This document shows positions 38,986-48,872 of a stretch of DNA of 64,000 bases, in pieces. Under the pieces are notes generated by a model. That model was not told the origin of the DNA. It saw only the letters and a list, made by a program, of their open reading frames with translations, and ran no database searches. The translations under genes and the position numbers were made by a program. Origin of the DNA: Flavobacterium sp. ZT3R18. GTDB lineage: Bacteria; Bacteroidota; Bacteroidia; Flavobacteriales; Flavobacteriaceae. Each line of letters opens with the position of its first letter. Position 1 is the first letter of the stretch. Location: NCBI RefSeq assembly GCF_007097385.1, contig NZ_VJZS01000025.1, positions 1 through 64,000 of the forward strand, written 5' to 3'.

Positions 38986-39714
38986 ACCGGCATCTTACCC
39001 GTACAGAAAACCAAACCTCATGAAGATTATGCTATTATGAGTGCAGGTGAGTTTAAAAAATGTTTACTGGAAACCGAACCTGATACAGTAACAGCTTTTA
39101 TTACTGAACCAATGGTTGCTGCAGCGTTAGGAGCTGTTGTTCCATCCAAGGGCTATTTTGAAGAAATTCGTAGAGTATGTGATCAATATGGGGTTTTGTT
39201 TATTGCAGATGAAATTCTCACAAGCTTTGGCAGGTTGGGTGCTAATTTCGGAATGGAGAGGTTCAATGTAGTACCGGATATTATCGCTACAGGAAAAGGG
39301 ATTAGCGGAGGATATTAGCCCTTTCAGCAGTAATCGCACATGAAAAAGTTAGCGATAGAATTTGAAAAAGGAAAAGCTCCATTTCTTGGTGGGCACTCAT
39401 TTGCCTGTAACCCAGTTGGCGCTGCCATTGGTAATTTAATAATTGATTATATTAAAGAGAATAAAATTGTTGAAAATAGCTTAAAAATGGAAGATGTCTT
39501 TTTAGATAAATTAAAACGCCTTCATAGACATGAAATTGTTGGAAATACAAGGGGAATGGGACTTTATCTAGGAGTAGAGTTTGTTTCAGATAAAGAAACG
39601 AAATTACCATTCGCGAAGGAATTCAATATAAGTAAAAAATTGTATGAGCATTCTAATAAGAAAACGCAAGGAAGTAAGATTTTTTTTGAATTGGATCAAT
39701 TAAACAAGACTTAA
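38986..39714 (+). pseudogene. class III aminotransferase, truncated and frameshifted
   Basis: Translation gives the C-terminal half of a class III PLP aminotransferase. Frame 1 reads NTGILPVQKTKPHEDYA, then EPMVAAALGAVVPSKGYF, ADEILTSFGRLG and TGKGISGGY (PLP lysine), ending at a TAG at 39316. One missing T there restores LALSAVIAHEKVSDRI, and one extra T near 39362 returns to the frame coding EKGKAPFLGGHSFACNPVG. The N-terminal half is absent, and the C-terminus departs from the family after KLYEHS. It begins just after the reductase stop, so it is probably a broken former neighbour rather than an active enzyme. Confidence 0.82.
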
Positions 39715-39790
39715 AGTTTTTAGCCAATAATAATGAGAGTTGGTCAGTCTTCCGAAAAAAATGATTAATTAAATAATAAGAGGCTGCTAA

Positions 39791-40099
39791 ATGAGAATAA
39801 ATAAAGAAGTAAAATCAAAAAGATTAAAAACAATTGCACAAGAAAGTCAGTTAAAAGAGGTTGAGAGAAGACTTTCAGCTCTAGAAGAGAAATGGATTTT
39901 AGACGAAATCAGTAAAACAAGTTTTGAAAAATGGAATTTAGAGTACAATGAAAGAATATTTAAACTGGTAAATTCAATAGGAGAATTGAACTATATTGTA
40001 GATAAAGTAATTGATATTCTTGAGCAAAAATTAGATTTACTGATTGATATAAAACATATATTTAATCAAGGAACTTTATTGCAGAAAAGGAACTGGTAA
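39791..40099 (+). pseudogene. possible remnant of a serine recombinase C-terminal region
   Basis: A 102-residue frame rich in charged residues with a likely coiled coil (LKEVERRLSALEEKW, then DEISKTSFEKWNLEYNER). It resembles the C-terminal helical part of large serine recombinases of Bacteroidota, but the catalytic domain is absent and nothing upstream continues it. It lies between the aminotransferase pseudogene and the 3' end of tmRNA. A real small coiled-coil protein is the alternative. Confidence 0.4.
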
Positions 40100-40399
40100 A
40101 GATGTTATTTGATAACAATTTATAGTATCGTAATGTTTTTTTTTTAACCACATCTATAATAAAACCATTAAAGCATAATTTAGAAAAGATGAAAAACTAG
40201 AAAACAATCTATGATATAGACTATAAATTATGTTTTGTAGGATTTGATCTAATATTTTATGTAGAAAGTGTTCGACAGTCACGGCCACTACTATAGTTTT
40301 TTTGGATTTTAAACTATTGACTGTCAGTTATTTGTATTTGTGTAAAAAAATGGAATTTAGTGATTGAACTCCTTGTGAAGTCTTGATTTTACTGGGTTT
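40100..40399. other. non-coding stretch between the recombinase-like remnant and ssrA
   Basis: No supported gene. It holds T and A runs and a widely spaced inverted repeat, GACAGTCA near 40272 and TGACTGTC near 40318, just downstream of tmRNA. This could be a relic of an element boundary. Confidence 0.4.
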
Positions 40400-40401
40400 T
40401 T

Positions 40402-40437
40402 ACATAAAAAAACCCGAAAATCAACGATTTTCGGGTT
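40402..40437 (-). terminator. intrinsic terminator of ssrA
   Basis: A perfect 12-bp stem (40411-40422 with 40426-40437, loop of three bases). On the minus strand it is followed by a T tract, three bases beyond the 3' end of tmRNA. Confidence 0.85.
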
Positions 40438-40440
40438 TCG

Positions 40441-40834
40441 TGGAATCGCCGGGAATCGAACCCGGGTCCAAACAAGCAACTAAAGAGCTTTCTACACGCT
40501 TATTCTCTGAATGGATTTTCGTCTCGGAGTTAGGTCAGAAACAACCTCTCTTTGCTTATCTTCTTTAGTTTCAATACCCACGCGAAGCGTATGAATATCT
40601 AGGTTTAAATTTACGATTCATCTTTATCGACCGCTATAAACCAAAGCTTTCGAGATGAATCCTGCTTTCCTACCTGGTAGGACGAGGCTAATCTTACTAT
40701 AATTCAGATTATGCAGCAAGAGCGTAGTTTCCTTCGCCGTGTAAAATGTTTGAGACCTTTTATTTACGAGAATTGTCCCAGTTCTCGACGTGCTTACTTT
40801 TCAATTCGACTTGCTGTCAAAACCAGTCGACCCC
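40441..40834 (-). ncRNA. ssrA: tmRNA
   Basis: Transfer-messenger RNA of 394 nt on the minus strand. The 5' end GGGGTCGACTGGTTTTGACA pairs with the 3' acceptor CGATTCC (7 bp, two G-U), and the T-arm reads GGTTCGATTCC. The CCA end is not encoded (the genome reads CGA), so it must be added. The tag frame at 40709-40738 encodes GEGNYALAA followed by TAA, ending in the usual ALAA degradation signal. It rescues stalled ribosomes with SmpB. The 3' end faces the biosynthetic cluster, and ssrA 3' ends are common island attachment sites. Confidence 0.97.
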
Positions 40835-40896
40835 ATTTTTATTTTAGATTTATGATATTAGATTTTAGAATCCAATATTATAAATAGAATGTTTTG

Positions 40897-40926
40897 CAAA
40901 GATAGGTTAATTTAAATCAATATCAA
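40897..40926 (-). promoter_or_regulatory. ssrA promoter (TTG-19-TATCTTTG)
   Basis: On the minus strand TTG (40924-40926) is followed after 19 bp by TATCTTTG (40897-40904). This matches the Bacteroidota consensus TTG and TAnnTTTG at their usual spacing. Transcription would start about 55 nt before mature tmRNA, leaving a leader for processing. Confidence 0.7.
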
Positions 40927-40950
40927 TGCCAATATCAATATCAATGGCAA

Positions 40951-40997
40951 ATCAAAAAATCTAAATTCTAAATTCTGAAATCTGCTATCTGGCATCT
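40951..40997. repeat. short word-repeat block after the beta-lactamase-like gene
   Basis: A degenerate array of ATTCTAAA, GAAATCTGC and TATCT/CATCT words right at the stop codon of the minus-strand gene. It resembles the block at 43801-43876. Confidence 0.6.
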
Positions 40998-42206
40998 TTA
41001 TTCGTCTGCTACTTTAAACGGATAGTCACCAAACAATACCGATAGCTTTCGAATGGCATAAGTACTTCGGGTAAATTTATTAGACAAGGCAATTATAGTG
41101 ACATTCTCATCTTTCAAAGGGATATAGGAAGAAGTAAAACCATGCCACCAACCGTTATGAAAATAGAAATTTTTACCATTTTCCCAATTAATCATGCGAA
41201 TACCTAATCCGTAATTTTTAGTTCCTTTTCGTTCGTTACTGTATCCTGTATAGACTTGGGCCAATAATTCGGGTTCCAAAAACGATGGAGAATTTCTGGC
41301 TCTGTCAAATTTTAATAAATCTCTGGGAGTAGAATAAATGTTCTTGTCACCATAAATTTTATCCAGATAATCAATACCAATTTCCACTTTATTTCCTTTA
41401 TAGGATGGAGCCACATTCTTTTTATCTTTATCAAAATCAAGGACAAAAGTGTTTTTCATGCCCAGTGGTTTAAAAATGATTTGATCCATAGCTTCTCTAT
41501 AAGACAGTTTTGTGACTTTTTCGATAATCAAAGCAAGCATGGCATAATTGGTATTGCAGTAAGCAAATCGGGTTCCTGTTTTTTGCTCTAAAGCAATGTT
41601 TTTGGTACCCATTATGGTCAAAATGTCTTGATTGGTTAGCGTGTTATGTCTATCCCAAACACTTTTGTCCCGATCTGTAAAATATGCATAACTGCGCATG
41701 CCACTCCTGTGACTGAGTAACATTCTTACAGTAACATCTGGATAAGGAAACTCTTTTAGAAAATCAGTTACTTTTTGATCCAAGTCAATTCTTTTGGCAT
41801 TGACTAATTTCAAGACAGCGGTTGCGGTAAGAACTTTACTAACCGATGCAATATGAATAGGAGTGGTACTTGTTATAGGTGTTTTATCTCTAAAGTTGGC
41901 GTACCCTTCGTATTTTTCATAGATAATTTGACCGTTTTGTGCGACCAGAAAACCTCCGTTCATACTGTTATTAGGCCAGTTTTTGTTATAAAAAGAATCT
42001 ATTTTTTTTTGTTTTTCGGCTATGTAAGAAGCGGTAAGTTTTGGCGTTTCATTGGTCAAAGGTTTCATCTTAGGTAATATACCTTTTGGAAGGTCAGCAT
42101 CTTTGATTTCAGGTTTTGAAATGTCTTTGGTTTCATTTCTACAGGAACTGGCTACAACAATTACGAGCAGTAAATGTAGTATATTTGCTTTTTTTATAAA
42201 ATTCAT
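40998..42206 (-). CDS. serine beta-lactamase-like lipoprotein
   Basis: A 402-residue lipoprotein (lipobox VVASSC near residue 22) with a class C beta-lactamase/DD-peptidase-like fold. It has the SxxK motif SVSK, the tyrosine motif YCNTNY, and HNGWWHGF in place of the KTG box. Proteins of this group are periplasmic esterases or peptidases acting on D-amino acid peptides or esters; true beta-lactam resistance is not implied. It lies beyond tmRNA and is probably not part of the NRPS cluster. ClbP-type prodrug peptidases are distant relatives, but they carry C-terminal membrane helices that this protein lacks. Confidence 0.88.
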   Translation of the reverse strand: MNFIKKANILHLLLVIVVASSCRNETKDISKPEIKDADLPKGILPKMKPLTNETPKLTASYIAEKQKKIDSFYNKNWPNNSMNGGFLVAQNGQIIYEKYEGYANFRDKTPITSTTPIHIASVSKVLTATAVLKLVNAKRIDLDQKVTDFLKEFPYPDVTVRMLLSHRSGMRSYAYFTDRDKSVWDRHNTLTNQDILTIMGTKNIALEQKTGTRFAYCNTNYAMLALIIEKVTKLSYREAMDQIIFKPLGMKNTFVLDFDKDKKNVAPSYKGNKVEIGIDYLDKIYGDKNIYSTPRDLLKFDRARNSPSFLEPELLAQVYTGYSNERKGTKNYGLGIRMINWENGKNFYFHNGWWHGFTSSYIPLKDENVTIIALSNKFTRSTYAIRKLSVLFGDYPFKVADE

Positions 42207-42225
42207 TTTTGTGGTACTTAGAGAG

Positions 42226-42233
42226 CAAATATA
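42226..42233 (-). promoter_or_regulatory. -7 element TATATTTG for the beta-lactamase-like gene
   Basis: TATATTTG on the minus strand, 20 bp before the ATG, matches TAnnTTTG. I see no clear TTG at the proper distance. Confidence 0.45.
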
Positions 42234-42389
42234 TAGAATCGAATGGATTTGTTTTTGTTTTTTTTTAATTTTAAGACTCTTTTGTAAAAGTCAATTAATG
42301 GTTTTAATGATACTTAACTAATTAGTACTATTTTATGTATATTCAACAACTATTTTTTTATAAAAAAAGCAAAAACAAAAATTAATTGT

Positions 42390-42397
42390 TATATTTG
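42390..42397 (+). promoter_or_regulatory. -7 element TATATTTG for the saccharopine-dehydrogenase-like gene
   Basis: TATATTTG, 51 bp before the ATG in the divergent intergenic region, matches TAnnTTTG. The -33 element is unclear. Confidence 0.45.
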
Positions 42398-42448
42398 TAA
42401 CAAATATCATGTGTTAAGTTATATTTTTATAAATTTAAAATAATAAAA

Positions 42449-43651
42449 ATGAAGTTTGGAATCATAAAAGAACGGAAAAATCCACCAGATAGAAGAGTCG
42501 TTTTCTCTCCTAATGAATTGGCAAAAATAAAGCAGTTGTATCATGACTGTACTGTAAAAGTAGAAAGTTCTGACATTCGTATTTTTACCGATGTTCAATA
42601 CCAAAGTATGGGAATTGATGTTGCCAATGATGTAAGTGATTGTGATGTGTTGTTTGGCGTAAAAGAAGTTCCTGTCGAAAATTTGATACCAAATAAGGCG
42701 TATTTCTTTTTTTCACATACCATAAAAAAACAACCATACAACAAAAAGTTGCTACTAGCCATCCTAGAAAAAAACATCGATTTGTATGATCATGAAACCA
42801 TTGTCGATGCTCATAATCGACGTTTAATTGGTTTTGGTCGTTATGCAGGTATTGTGGGAACCTATAATGCTTTTAGAGCTTTTGGAATAAAATTCGAATT
42901 GTTCAAAATGCCAAAAGCAGAAACCCTTTCGGGAAAAGAGGCGCTGATAACGCATTTGAAAAGATTGGTTCTGCCTCCGTTAAAGATTGTAGTTTCTGGA
43001 ACCGGAAAAGTTGGCAATGGTGCCAAAGAAATTCTGGATGCCATGAAAATCAAAGAAGTCTCAGTTGAGAATTATTTGACCAAGACCTATACGCAACCCG
43101 TGTACACCCAGATCGATGTTTTGGATTATAACAAAAGGTTAGATGGACAAGTGCTGGACTTTACTGATTTTTATCACAATCCAAAAGAATATATTTCTGA
43201 TTTTGAGAGATTCACCAAAGTTTCGGATATGTTTATTACGGGGCATTTTCATGCCAATGAATCTCCCGCGATTTTAACACGTGAAATGCTTCAGGCCAAT
43301 GATTGTATGATAAAAGTGGTTGCCGATGTCTCTTGTGATGTCAATGGTCCTATTGCTTGTACTTTACGATCATCAACCATTGCAGAACCTTTGTATGGCT
43401 ATTTACCTAGCGAAAATAAAGAAGTAGATGTCTTTCATCCTGCCGCAATTGTGGTTATGGCGGTAGATAATTTGCCATGTGAATTACCTAAAGATGCCAG
43501 TGAAGGGTTTGGAGAAATGTTTTCGGAATATGTTATCCCAGCTTTTTTTAACGGAGACAAAGATGGCATTCTGAAACGAGCCAAAATGACCGAAAACGGG
43601 AAACTTACCGTGCGTTTCAGTTATTTACAAGATTATGTAGATGGGAAATAA
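42449..43651 (+). CDS. saccharopine dehydrogenase / alanine dehydrogenase-like protein
   Basis: A 400-residue protein with the N-terminal AlaDH/PNT-type domain (FGIIKERKNPPDRRV, SHTIKKQPYN, IDLYDHE) and a Rossmann domain (VVSGTGKVGNGAKEIL). The layout fits NAD(P)-dependent saccharopine dehydrogenase (lysine-forming)-like proteins of Bacteroidota, which act on amino acid-keto acid adducts in lysine metabolism. The exact substrate is not certain from sequence. It is a single gene with its own promoter-like site and terminator. Confidence 0.8.
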   Translation: MKFGIIKERKNPPDRRVVFSPNELAKIKQLYHDCTVKVESSDIRIFTDVQYQSMGIDVANDVSDCDVLFGVKEVPVENLIPNKAYFFFSHTIKKQPYNKKLLLAILEKNIDLYDHETIVDAHNRRLIGFGRYAGIVGTYNAFRAFGIKFELFKMPKAETLSGKEALITHLKRLVLPPLKIVVSGTGKVGNGAKEILDAMKIKEVSVENYLTKTYTQPVYTQIDVLDYNKRLDGQVLDFTDFYHNPKEYISDFERFTKVSDMFITGHFHANESPAILTREMLQANDCMIKVVADVSCDVNGPIACTLRSSTIAEPLYGYLPSENKEVDVFHPAAIVVMAVDNLPCELPKDASEGFGEMFSEYVIPAFFNGDKDGILKRAKMTENGKLTVRFSYLQDYVDGK

Positions 43652-43672
43652 AGGAAAATAAAATTCAAAATA

Positions 43673-43706
43673 GAAAACCTGCAAATTAACGATTTGCAGG
43701 TTTTTC
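43673..43706 (+). terminator. intrinsic terminator after the saccharopine-dehydrogenase-like gene
   Basis: AACCTGCAAAT (43676-43686) pairs perfectly with ATTTGCAGGTT (43692-43702), with a T run at its end, 25 bp after the stop codon. Confidence 0.85.
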
Positions 43707-43800
43707 AGTTATAGTACTAAGCAATGATTTTGTTTATTGAATAGTATTGTAGAGTTCCTCGTTCCTCTGGATGACAATTTTGTGGGGAACTTTGCGGTAT

Positions 43801-43876
43801 AATTCTAAAATCTATATTCTCTTCTCTATATTCTCTATTCTAAAATCTGCAATCTAAAATCTGCCATCTGCCATCT
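43801..43876. repeat. short word-repeat block after fumC
   Basis: A degenerate array of TCTAAAATCTGC, TATTCTC and CTGCCATCTGCCATCT words ending at the fumC stop codon, similar to the block at 40951-40997. Confidence 0.65.
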
Positions 43877-45260
43877 AAACCATATCCTCAGGTTTTACCC
43901 AATTGTCAAAATCTTCGGGAGTTACATACCCTAATCGAACGGCTTCTTCTTTGAGTGTTGTTCCGTTTTTGTGGGCGGTTTGAGCAATTTCAGCCGATTT
44001 ATAATATCCAATTTTGGTGTTCAAAGCGGTAACCAACATTAGCGAATTGTCAACCAATTCTTTGATGCGTTTGTAATTAGGTTCTATCCCTTGTGCACAA
44101 TGTTCATCAAAGGATCGGCAAGCATCGCCTAACAACTGAGCCGATTGCAGGAAGTTGGCTGCCATCATGGGTTTAAAAACATTCAATTCATAATGACCTT
44201 GCATCCCACCAATGGTAATGGCGACATCATTTCCCATAACTTGAGCACAAACCATAGTGAGCGCCTCACATTGTGTGGGGTTTACTTTTCCCGGCATGAT
44301 AGAAGAGCCCGGTTCGTTCTCAGGAATCAAGAGTTCTCCAATTCCAGATCGGGGACCAGAAGCTAACATCCGAATATCATTTGCAATTTTATGCAAAGAA
44401 ACAGCCAATTGTTTGAGCGCAGCATGCGTTTCGACTATAGCATCGTGTGCCGCCAGAGCTTCAAATTTGTTTGGGGCAGTTACAAAAGGATGCCCTGTAA
44501 ATTGAGCAATATATTCAGCTACTTTTACATCATATCCTTTCGGGGCATTTAAGCCTGTTCCCACTGCAGTTCCTCCCAAAGCGATTTCGGATAGATGTGC
44601 CAATGTGTTGGTAACGGCTTTCAAACCATAATTCAATTGCGCCGCATAACCCGAAATTTCCTGACCTAATGTTAGAGGTGTGGCATCCATCAAATGGGTA
44701 CGACCAATTTTGACCACTGTAGCAAATTCGGTTGCTTTTGCTTGAAGCGTATCTCTTAATTTTTCGACACTGGGAATGGTGTTTTCGACGACGACCTTAT
44801 AAGCAGCAATATGCATGGCCGTTGGAAAAGTATCATTGGAAGATTGCGATTTGTTGACGTCGTCATTGGCTTTGATAAAGGGATCGCCTTCTCCTATAGT
44901 GTACCCTTTCAAAACCTGAGCACGATTGGCAATAACTTCATTGACGTTCATATTGCTTTGAGTTCCGGAACCTGTTTGCCAAATCACAAGCGGAAATTGA
45001 TCCTTGAGTTCTCCCGCAAGTATCTCATCACATACCTGCGCGATGGCATCTCGTTTGTCAATAGACAGAACACCCAAATCACAGTTGGTATAGGCCGCCC
45101 CTTTTTTGAGATATGCAAAACCTTCTATAATGGCGGAGGGCATAGATGAAGGAGGGCCAATTTTAAAATTGTTTCGAGAACGTTCAGTTTGTGCTCCCCA
45201 GTATTTATCTGAGGGAACAGGAACTTCTCCCATAGTGTCTTTTTCGATTCTAAATTTCAT
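43875..45260 (-). CDS. fumC: class II fumarate hydratase
   Basis: A 461-residue protein of the fumarase/aspartase superfamily, with the signature [22 protein letters not shown] and [15 protein letters not shown]. Fumarase C interconverts fumarate and malate in the TCA cycle in the cytosol. Full length with a normal N-terminus ([13 protein letters not shown]). The tract RSRNNFKIG supports fumarase over aspartase. Monocistronic by position. Confidence 0.96.
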   Translation of the reverse strand: MKFRIEKDTMGEVPVPSDKYWGAQTERSRNNFKIGPPSSMPSAIIEGFAYLKKGAAYTNCDLGVLSIDKRDAIAQVCDEILAGELKDQFPLVIWQTGSGTQSNMNVNEVIANRAQVLKGYTIGEGDPFIKANDDVNKSQSSNDTFPTAMHIAAYKVVVENTIPSVEKLRDTLQAKATEFATVVKIGRTHLMDATPLTLGQEISGYAAQLNYGLKAVTNTLAHLSEIALGGTAVGTGLNAPKGYDVKVAEYIAQFTGHPFVTAPNKFEALAAHDAIVETHAALKQLAVSLHKIANDIRMLASGPRSGIGELLIPENEPGSSIMPGKVNPTQCEALTMVCAQVMGNDVAITIGGMQGHYELNVFKPMMAANFLQSAQLLGDACRSFDEHCAQGIEPNYKRIKELVDNSLMLVTALNTKIGYYKSAEIAQTAHKNGTTLKEEAVRLGYVTPEDFDNWVKPEDMV

Positions 45261-45348
45261 GTTTTGAATGTGATTAGGCTTTAGAATAATTAGTTTGATT
45301 TTTATTGAACCTAATATCAGTGTCCCTCTTCCTTCTTAACACTTTTTG

Positions 45349-45756
45349 TTAATGATAAAATTTTTTCACTTTGGCCACAATTTGATTGGTGGTCATGCTC
45401 TCTGCCGATTCGACCATCTTTAGTTTGCTGGCATCAAATGATTTATCGGTATTTATTTTTTGTTCTAATTTTATTTTTGCTTCAGCTGGCCCAAAAATAT
45501 AAAGCTCATCAGCTAATTTGATATGAGACAGAATATTTTTGAGGAAATGATTGGTTTCATTTTTTCTTCGTTCTTCAAATTTGTTTTCATTATTGCTATG
45601 ATGACTACCGCTAAAGGTTCCTTTGTTCCCTTCTTTTTCATGGTATATTTTATTTTCTAAATCAGATTCGATTTCAGAAATTCTTTCTTTTCCACCATCA
45701 AGAGTAACAATAATAGCTTTTGATGAATCAATCCAGATGCCAGTTTGTCTTTTCAT
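45349..45756 (-). CDS. conserved small protein, possibly eRF1/host-attachment-like fold
   Basis: A 135-residue soluble, highly charged protein that starts KRQTGIWIDSSKAIIV and contains DELYIFGPAEAKIKLEQ near residue 88. The strand-first start and the GPAEAK stretch recall bacterial eRF1-like (baeRF) or host-attachment-type domains, but this is a weak resemblance. The middle, about residues 40-65, is Asn/Glu/Lys-rich and probably disordered. It stands alone between fumC and an M16 peptidase. Function unknown. Confidence 0.65.
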   Translation of the reverse strand: MKRQTGIWIDSSKAIIVTLDGGKERISEIESDLENKIYHEKEGNKGTFSGSHHSNNENKFEERRKNETNHFLKNILSHIKLADELYIFGPAEAKIKLEQKINTDKSFDASKLKMVESAESMTTNQIVAKVKKFYH

Positions 45757-46104
45757 GTCTTTATTTTTTAAATTAACTTAAGTTGAATCGTTATGTGAGG
45801 TTGACTTTTTTTTATATGAAGGCAATGTTAGAGTTAAAATTGAATTAGAAATAGTGCTATTGGTAATAAATCTATCTTTTTGAGAATTAAAAAACATTCT
45901 GATAAATTAAATAAGTAATGCTTTTTAAGGTAAAGAATTGAGATTCATAAAATTACAAAATACTAATGAATTGGAATCAAGAATTCAGCTTTGTTTTGGT
46001 TTTAAATTGCAGATTATAAGTTTGTTAGGAAAAGTAGTGATAAATGATTTGAGATTAAATTTTTAGTTGAATTCTTTATTTAGGAAGAGAAGTTTTTTTT
46101 TAAG
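45757..46104. other. non-coding stretch
   Basis: About 350 AT-rich bases with no supported frame. The part next to 45757 should contain the promoter of the small minus-strand gene, but I see no clear TAnnTTTG pair. Confidence 0.45.
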
Positions 46105-46140
46105 TAAAAAAAAAGGTATTGATTGCTCAATACCTTTTTA
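46105..46140 (-). terminator. intrinsic terminator of the M16 peptidase gene
   Basis: AAAAGGTATTGA (46111-46122) pairs perfectly with TCAATACCTTTT (46127-46138) around TTGC. A long T tract follows on the minus strand, 20 bp after the stop codon. Confidence 0.9.
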
Positions 46141-46160
46141 ATAGAATAGTTTAGTTAGGA

Positions 46161-48872
46161 TTACTTTTTTGTAAAATCTCCAGAATTAACAATCACTAAT
46201 TTCTTTGGGTCAAAATATTTAACCAAAGCTGCATTTATCTTTTGAATATCTAAGTTTTTAACTTTATTTTCAAAATCTTCATAGTCTTTGAATGTTTTGC
46301 CTAAATCCATATTTTCTCTTAGTTCACGAACTAAAAATTCATCGGTTCCAAGCATGGTTTGTCTAGTTTGCAACCAAGATTTCAAAGAACTATCAAATTC
46401 TTCTTTGGTAAATCCTTTGCTGATTGCTTTTTGAATTTCTTCATTAAGAGCAGCAACTAATTTTTCTTTCATAGTTGGGTTGTAAAATGCATAAAGCCCC
46501 CAATCTGTTGTGGGATCTATGGCATTTGCCTGTAAGTAAGAACCGGCACCATAGCTTAAACCTTCGGTTTCACGCAAACGTTGTGGTATTCTGGAGGATA
46601 AGAATGCACCACCACCCAATAGCTCGTTGGCCATTTCTACAGCAGGATAATCCGGATTTTTTTCTCCAATATTCAAATTGATTTTACCTAGCAAAACCGC
46701 ATTGGTTTTATCATTAATTTGAATGGTTTTATCTCCTGATTTTATATCAAAATACTGGGTTGGAATTCTTTTGTAAGCTGTTTTTGATTTCCAATTGTCA
46801 AAAGTACTGTTTAAGAATTTTATAATAACGGGTTTGTCAATTCCACCTACAAAGGATGAGATGCTATTTGAACCTCCATAAAAAGTGGTATAATAATTCT
46901 TAACATCTTCAAGAGTAATCTTGTTCAAAGTCGCTAAACTCTCCTCCGTTGTTTCAGAGTAATACGGATGTGTTTTTGGATATATTGAAGTCAGTTTTGT
47001 TAATTCCTCACTGGCAACTGCCTGTGGTTCGTTTCTGTTGGCTTCCAGTCCGCTTTTGGTCTCCAGTTTTAACTTCTCAAATTCGGCAGCATCAAAAGAA
47101 GGATTTCTTAAAATGTCCTGTACCAAGTTTAAGGCATTGCTTAAATTAGGTTTGTCGGTGCTAATTCTCACGAACAAACCATCTACAGATCCAGACAAAC
47201 TTAAGTTAATTTTGTATTGATCGAGTTGGTCGTTGATGTCTTTTTTGCTTCGGGTTTTAGTGCCTAATTTCAACATGCTTGCCGTTAGATTAGCAATCAG
47301 TGATTTTTGACTTAATGATTTCTCATCTCCCATTCTCAATACTAATCGAGCTTCAATTTTATTTCCTTTGGCTGGTTTTTCTAGTAAGGCATATTTTCCT
47401 CCAGAGGCTAATTTTCCTTCTTCAGTCGATTTTATAATATTAGCCACAGAGGTTTCAAAGGTAGTGGTATTGGCTTCCATAGCTTTTCCTTTATATCCTT
47501 TTACCAGTGCAGCAATGTCTTTAGTGTCGCTTACTTTGGTTCTTTCGCTGGTGGTTTCAGGGATAAAACGCCCCCAAGTTCTATTGCTTGGCAAGTAGTA
47601 TTTTTTGGCAGCATTTTGAATATCTGCAACTGTCAAGGCTTCGACATTATCTCGGTCAATAAAAAACAAACGCCAATCGCCAGCTCCAATGTACTCGGTC
47701 ATGGCTACAGATAAGTTAATGGTTTTGTTATAGGTATTTTCAAATTGTTTCAGTAATTCGTTTTTGGCACGTTTAAGGTCATCGGCTGTAAATGTCATTT
47801 GAGGAACCGCATTCATGGCATCCAGAAACTCTTTTTGTACCGTATTAATGTCTTTATCTTTGGGGATTTCACAGGCAAAATAACTAACACCTGGATCTTT
47901 TAAGGTACCAGTATATCCATAAACAGTTGTAGATAATTTGGTTTCTACTAATTTTTTATACAATACTCCCGAAGGATTGTTGGTCAATATTGAAACTAAG
48001 GCATTATTGGCAGCAAATTCTTTGTCCGAAAAACTAGGGGTATGATACGCCATACCAACATATTGGATATCACCATTTCTTTTGAGCTCTACAAAACGTT
48101 CTCCGTCTTGAGCGGGTTCTACGGTATAAGTTTGTTCGATCTCCGTTTTTGATTTTGGAATTGGAGCAAAGTACTCTTTTATCCAAGAAAGTGTTTTCTT
48201 TTCATCAAATTTTCCTCCTATAATAAGAGTAGCATTATTGGGTTGGTAATATTTTTGATAAAATATTTTAAGACGACTTGCGGGAACTTGCTCAATATCT
48301 TCTTTACTACCAATGGTTGATTTTCCGTAGTTATGCCATAAATAGGCGGTAGAAAGTATGCGTTCACTTAATACTGATGCTGTATTATTTTCGCCTATTT
48401 CAAACTCATTTCGAACCACACTAAATTCAGTATCCAAATCAGATTGAAGTATAGCCGATGTTACCATTCTATCGGATTCCATTTCAAGCGCCCATTTTAG
48501 ATTTTCTTCCGTTGCGGGTAAAATTTCATAATAATTGGTACGGTCATAATAAGTGGTTCCATTGGCTTGAGCACCTTTATCTGCAATGGTTTTCTTGATG
48601 TCAGTAAATTTAGAGGAACGTTTAAAGAGCATGTGTTCCAGTAAATGTGCCATTCCAGATTCGCCATACCCTTCATGACGGGAACCTACTCCATATACAA
48701 TATTGACAATCACATTAGATTGTGCTGCATCGGGGATTAATAAAACTTTCATCCCATTGGCTAGGCTATATTCTTTTATTCCTTCAACCGAAGTAACAAA
48801 AGCAGCCTCTTGTGCATAAGAATTAGTTACCAATGTAGTAACTAACGAGATCGCTAAAATCATTTTTTTCAT
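46161..48872 (-). CDS. M16 family zinc metallopeptidase (insulinase/pitrilysin type)
   Basis: A 903-residue exported protein. An N-terminal signal peptide (MILAISLVTTLVTNSYA) is followed by two M16 halves. The first half has the zinc motif HLLEHMLF (inverted HxxEH) in SGMAHLLEH, with downstream glutamates in the VRNEFEIGEN region. The second half lacks HxxEH but has LGGGAFLSSRIPQRLRE, typical of the structural C-terminal half. It probably degrades peptides in the periplasm. It is divergent from the patatin gene and ends at a strong terminator. Confidence 0.93.
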   Translation of the reverse strand: MKKMILAISLVTTLVTNSYAQEAAFVTSVEGIKEYSLANGMKVLLIPDAAQSNVIVNIVYGVGSRHEGYGESGMAHLLEHMLFKRSSKFTDIKKTIADKGAQANGTTYYDRTNYYEILPATEENLKWALEMESDRMVTSAILQSDLDTEFSVVRNEFEIGENNTASVLSERILSTAYLWHNYGKSTIGSKEDIEQVPASRLKIFYQKYYQPNNATLIIGGKFDEKKTLSWIKEYFAPIPKSKTEIEQTYTVEPAQDGERFVELKRNGDIQYVGMAYHTPSFSDKEFAANNALVSILTNNPSGVLYKKLVETKLSTTVYGYTGTLKDPGVSYFACEIPKDKDINTVQKEFLDAMNAVPQMTFTADDLKRAKNELLKQFENTYNKTINLSVAMTEYIGAGDWRLFFIDRDNVEALTVADIQNAAKKYYLPSNRTWGRFIPETTSERTKVSDTKDIAALVKGYKGKAMEANTTTFETSVANIIKSTEEGKLASGGKYALLEKPAKGNKIEARLVLRMGDEKSLSQKSLIANLTASMLKLGTKTRSKKDINDQLDQYKINLSLSGSVDGLFVRISTDKPNLSNALNLVQDILRNPSFDAAEFEKLKLETKSGLEANRNEPQAVASEELTKLTSIYPKTHPYYSETTEESLATLNKITLEDVKNYYTTFYGGSNSISSFVGGIDKPVIIKFLNSTFDNWKSKTAYKRIPTQYFDIKSGDKTIQINDKTNAVLLGKINLNIGEKNPDYPAVEMANELLGGGAFLSSRIPQRLRETEGLSYGAGSYLQANAIDPTTDWGLYAFYNPTMKEKLVAALNEEIQKAISKGFTKEEFDSSLKSWLQTRQTMLGTDEFLVRELRENMDLGKTFKDYEDFENKVKNLDIQKINAALVKYFDPKKLVIVNSGDFTKK

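Noticed and set aside
40383-40568. Protein frame across the tmRNA 3' end
   Set aside because: It overlaps the terminator and acceptor/T-arm of tmRNA and is an artefact of that RNA gene.
40998-42206. ClbP-like prodrug peptidase belonging to the NRPS cluster
   Set aside because: It lacks the C-terminal membrane helices of ClbP-type enzymes and lies beyond tmRNA on the opposite strand.
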